Assembly (NCBI GenBank): GCA_009887135.1
Contig: QXYA01000011.1
Location: forward strand, 1-7,004
Length of the DNA stretch: 7,004 nucleotides
Direction of reading: 5' to 3'
Source of the DNA: Candidatus Poseidoniales archaeon
GTDB taxonomy: Archaea > Thermoplasmatota > Poseidoniia > Poseidoniales > Poseidoniaceae
This document shows, one piece after another, positions 5,440-7,004 of this stretch; positions within the stretch are counted from its first letter, which is position 1; every line of letters begins with the position of its first letter. The notes below the pieces were generated by a model that had not been told where the DNA came from, did no database searches, and worked only from the letters and a program-made list of their open reading frames with translations. The translations under genes and the position numbers were made by a program.

Positions 5440-5738
5440 TTGATCCAGCATGGGTAAGCGTACTTTCCGCTTTGTTGTTTACGATTGGACTATGGGGCGC
5501 TTTCACTCGTAAGAACGCGATTGTCGTTCTGATGTGCCTTGAATTGATACTTAATGCTGCCAACCTGCAATTCGTTGCAGCGGCCATTCAGCATGGAGAT
5601 GCTACAGGATGGGTTTACGCCATCTTCGCAATCGCCATTGCAGCCTCAGAGGTTGCAATCGGTCTTGCCATCTTCCTTGCAATGTATGGTCAACACGAAT
5701 CCATCTCTCTTGACGATGTCAACTTATTGAAACACTGA
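5436..5738 (+). CDS. nuoK: NADH-quinone oxidoreductase subunit K (NuoK)
   Basis: This encodes 100 residues, exactly the usual NuoK length. It is a three-helix membrane subunit related to MrpC of Na+/H+ antiporters and is part of the proton-transfer chain between NuoJ and NuoN. The two key membrane glutamates are present at the same numbers as in E. coli: Glu36 in MCLELILNAANL and Glu72 in AASEVAIGLAIFLAMY. Helices lie at about 5-23, 28-50 and 58-84. The usual GLxG after helix 1 reads GLWGAFTRKN. It overlaps nuoJ2 by 4 nt, and nuoL follows after 9 nt. Nothing is missing or added; this is the most conventional gene in the window. Confidence 0.97.
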   Translation: MIDPAWVSVLSALLFTIGLWGAFTRKNAIVVLMCLELILNAANLQFVAAAIQHGDATGWVYAIFAIAIAASEVAIGLAIFLAMYGQHESISLDDVNLLKH

Positions 5739-5744
5739 GGTGAT
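5737..5744 (+). promoter_or_regulatory. Shine-Dalgarno site for nuoL, overlapping the nuoK stop
   Basis: GAGGTGAT overlaps the nuoK TGA (5736-5738) and lies 3 nt before ATG 5748. It is the fourth copy of the stop-plus-SD layout in this operon. Confidence 0.85.
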
Positions 5745-5747
5745 CTT

Positions 5748-7004
5748 ATGGCAACAACAACAGATATACCAGTAATCACATCTTCCTTCACGGAATATGC
5801 CATCTTCATCGTTCTTTTACCGATGCTGGCATTCCCAGTCATTCTCTTCCTCGGACGCCTGTTCAATGGAAACGAGACCTGGGTCAAGTCCGCAAAGGAA
5901 GGTGGACTCATCGCCCTACCAATTATGGTTGCAAGTTTTATTCTTTCATTGATTCTCATTGTCGAATTTATGGGAAGTGGAACGGGCTCATACTACATTG
6001 GTGATTGGCTCAACTTCGGATGGATTGGAGCAGATGGCATGACCATTGAGGAGAAGGTCTTTGGTGTTGGAATTTACATCGATCACGTTACAGTGATGCT
6101 CCTATTCGTTGCATCATTCCTTTGTATGCTCATCAATATATTCAGTATTGGATACATGAATACAGATCCAGTAAACGATAACAGAAACCATCGTTTCTAT
6201 GCTGAATTCGTTCTTTTCTGTTCAGGTATGCTCGGAATGGTTCTTGCTGATTCATTTCTTTGGTTGTTCATCTTCTGGGAATTAATGGGTCTATGTTCCT
6301 ATCTTCTCATTGGATTTTACTACGAACGACCAAGTGCAGCTTATGCAGCAAAGAAGGCTTTCCTTACCACCCGTGTTGGTGACGTTTTCCTCGTCATTGG
6401 ACTGGTTATGCTTTGGAATATGTTCGGTTCCCTTGACTACTCAGTCGTCTTCAACCCCGATAACATCGCAGCAGTTGATGCAGGCGAATTACAAATGGCG
6501 CTTGGAATGATGTTCATTGGTGCAGTCGGTAAATCTGCACAATTCCCACTCCACGTTTGGCTTCCAGACGCAATGGAAGGGCCAACACCCGTTTCCGCTC
6601 TTATTCACGCTGCAACCATGGTCAACGCAGGATTGTATCTCGTTGCTCGTATGTTCCCATTCTTTGGAGCCCCTGCAATGGCCGGAGAACTGGTTGATCT
6701 CGCCTTCATTATCGCAGCAATCGGTGGAATTACCGCCGTCATGGCTGCAGCAATCGCCTTTGTTCAAGATGATTTGAAGAAAGTACTCGCGTATTCTACG
6801 ATGAGTCAACTTGCATACATCTTCACAGGACTTGGTGCAGCGTTATGGCTCGCTAACACACCAGGAATGGAAAAGTACGCAATCGTCGCCTTTGGTGCAG
6901 CTCTGTTCCACCTCTTCAACCACGCAATGGCAAAAGGAATGCTGTTCATGGCAAGCGGTTCAGTCATTCACGAAATGCATCATGCACATCACGACGTCCA
7001 CCAT
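5748..7004 (+). CDS. nuoL: NADH-quinone oxidoreductase subunit L (NuoL), 5' part
   Basis: The first 419 residues are visible and the frame is open at the window end; full NuoL is usually over 600. It is the distal proton-pumping subunit of the membrane arm, related to Mrp antiporters. Pumping residues are in place: Glu178 in FWELMGLCSYLLIGFYY (E. coli Glu144), Lys262 in GKSAQFPLHVWLPDAM (Lys229), and His388, His392, Lys396 in HLFNHAMAKGMLF (His334, His338, Lys342). ALIHAATMVNAGLYLVAR and DDLKKVLAYSTMSQLAY are further hallmarks. Relative to E. coli, about 34 residues are added before Glu178 and about 20 between Lys262 and Lys396, judged from residue numbers. After GSVIHEM the visible end becomes His-rich (HHAHHDVHH). 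NuoL is favoured over NuoM because of the FWELMGLCSYLLIG form and the gene order after nuoK. Confidence 0.95.
   Translation, partial: MATTTDIPVITSSFTEYAIFIVLLPMLAFPVILFLGRLFNGNETWVKSAKEGGLIALPIMVASFILSLILIVEFMGSGTGSYYIGDWLNFGWIGADGMTIEEKVFGVGIYIDHVTVMLLFVASFLCMLINIFSIGYMNTDPVNDNRNHRFYAEFVLFCSGMLGMVLADSFLWLFIFWELMGLCSYLLIGFYYERPSAAYAAKKAFLTTRVGDVFLVIGLVMLWNMFGSLDYSVVFNPDNIAAVDAGELQMALGMMFIGAVGKSAQFPLHVWLPDAMEGPTPVSALIHAATMVNAGLYLVARMFPFFGAPAMAGELVDLAFIIAAIGGITAVMAAAIAFVQDDLKKVLAYSTMSQLAYIFTGLGAALWLANTPGMEKYAIVAFGAALFHLFNHAMAKGMLFMASGSVIHEMHHAHHDVHH

Overview
The window lies inside one tightly packed plus-strand operon for the core of respiratory complex I (NADH:quinone oxidoreductase family). 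The order is nuoB (3' end only), nuoC, nuoD, nuoH, nuoI, a nuoJ N-terminal half (J1), a nuoJ C-terminal half (J2), nuoK and nuoL (5' part only, cut by the window end). Every base belongs to a gene or to a junction of at most 11 nt. I see no RNA gene, mobile element, CRISPR array, promoter or terminator, so transcription start and end lie outside.

The organism is most likely an archaeon of the broad euryarchaeal/Thermoplasmatota kind, with marine group II/III-like (Poseidoniales) archaea as my best but unproven guess. The reasons are: nuoD runs straight into nuoH with no nuoE, nuoF or nuoG between them; NuoJ is split into two proteins, as in Methanosarcina Fpo and haloarchaeal Nuo clusters; and four genes carry the Shine-Dalgarno sequence GAGGTGAT placed 3 to 5 nt before ATG. 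NuoC and NuoD are separate, unlike the fused NuoCD of haloarchaea. All eight visible stop codons are TGA.

How the genes work together: NuoB, C, D and I form the peripheral arm that carries electrons over Fe-S clusters to quinone. NuoH connects this arm to the membrane. NuoJ1/J2, K and L form the start of the proton-pumping membrane arm (NuoM and NuoN probably follow). With no NADH-oxidising module in its usual place, the electron donor may be something other than NADH, such as reduced ferredoxin or another carrier; this is inference.

The unusual parts are in NuoI and NuoH. NuoI is 453 residues, more than twice the usual length. It has about 75 extra residues between its two 4Fe-4S motifs, including a possible SH3/Tudor-like barrel. 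It also has an added C-terminal Lys/Ala/Glu-rich linker ending in a helix-hairpin-helix domain of a kind I associate with other complex I subunits in alphaproteobacteria. NuoH is 504 residues, with a roughly 65-residue insertion in the loop next to the quinone site and an extra C-terminal membrane helix. NuoL has a His-rich stretch right at the window edge.
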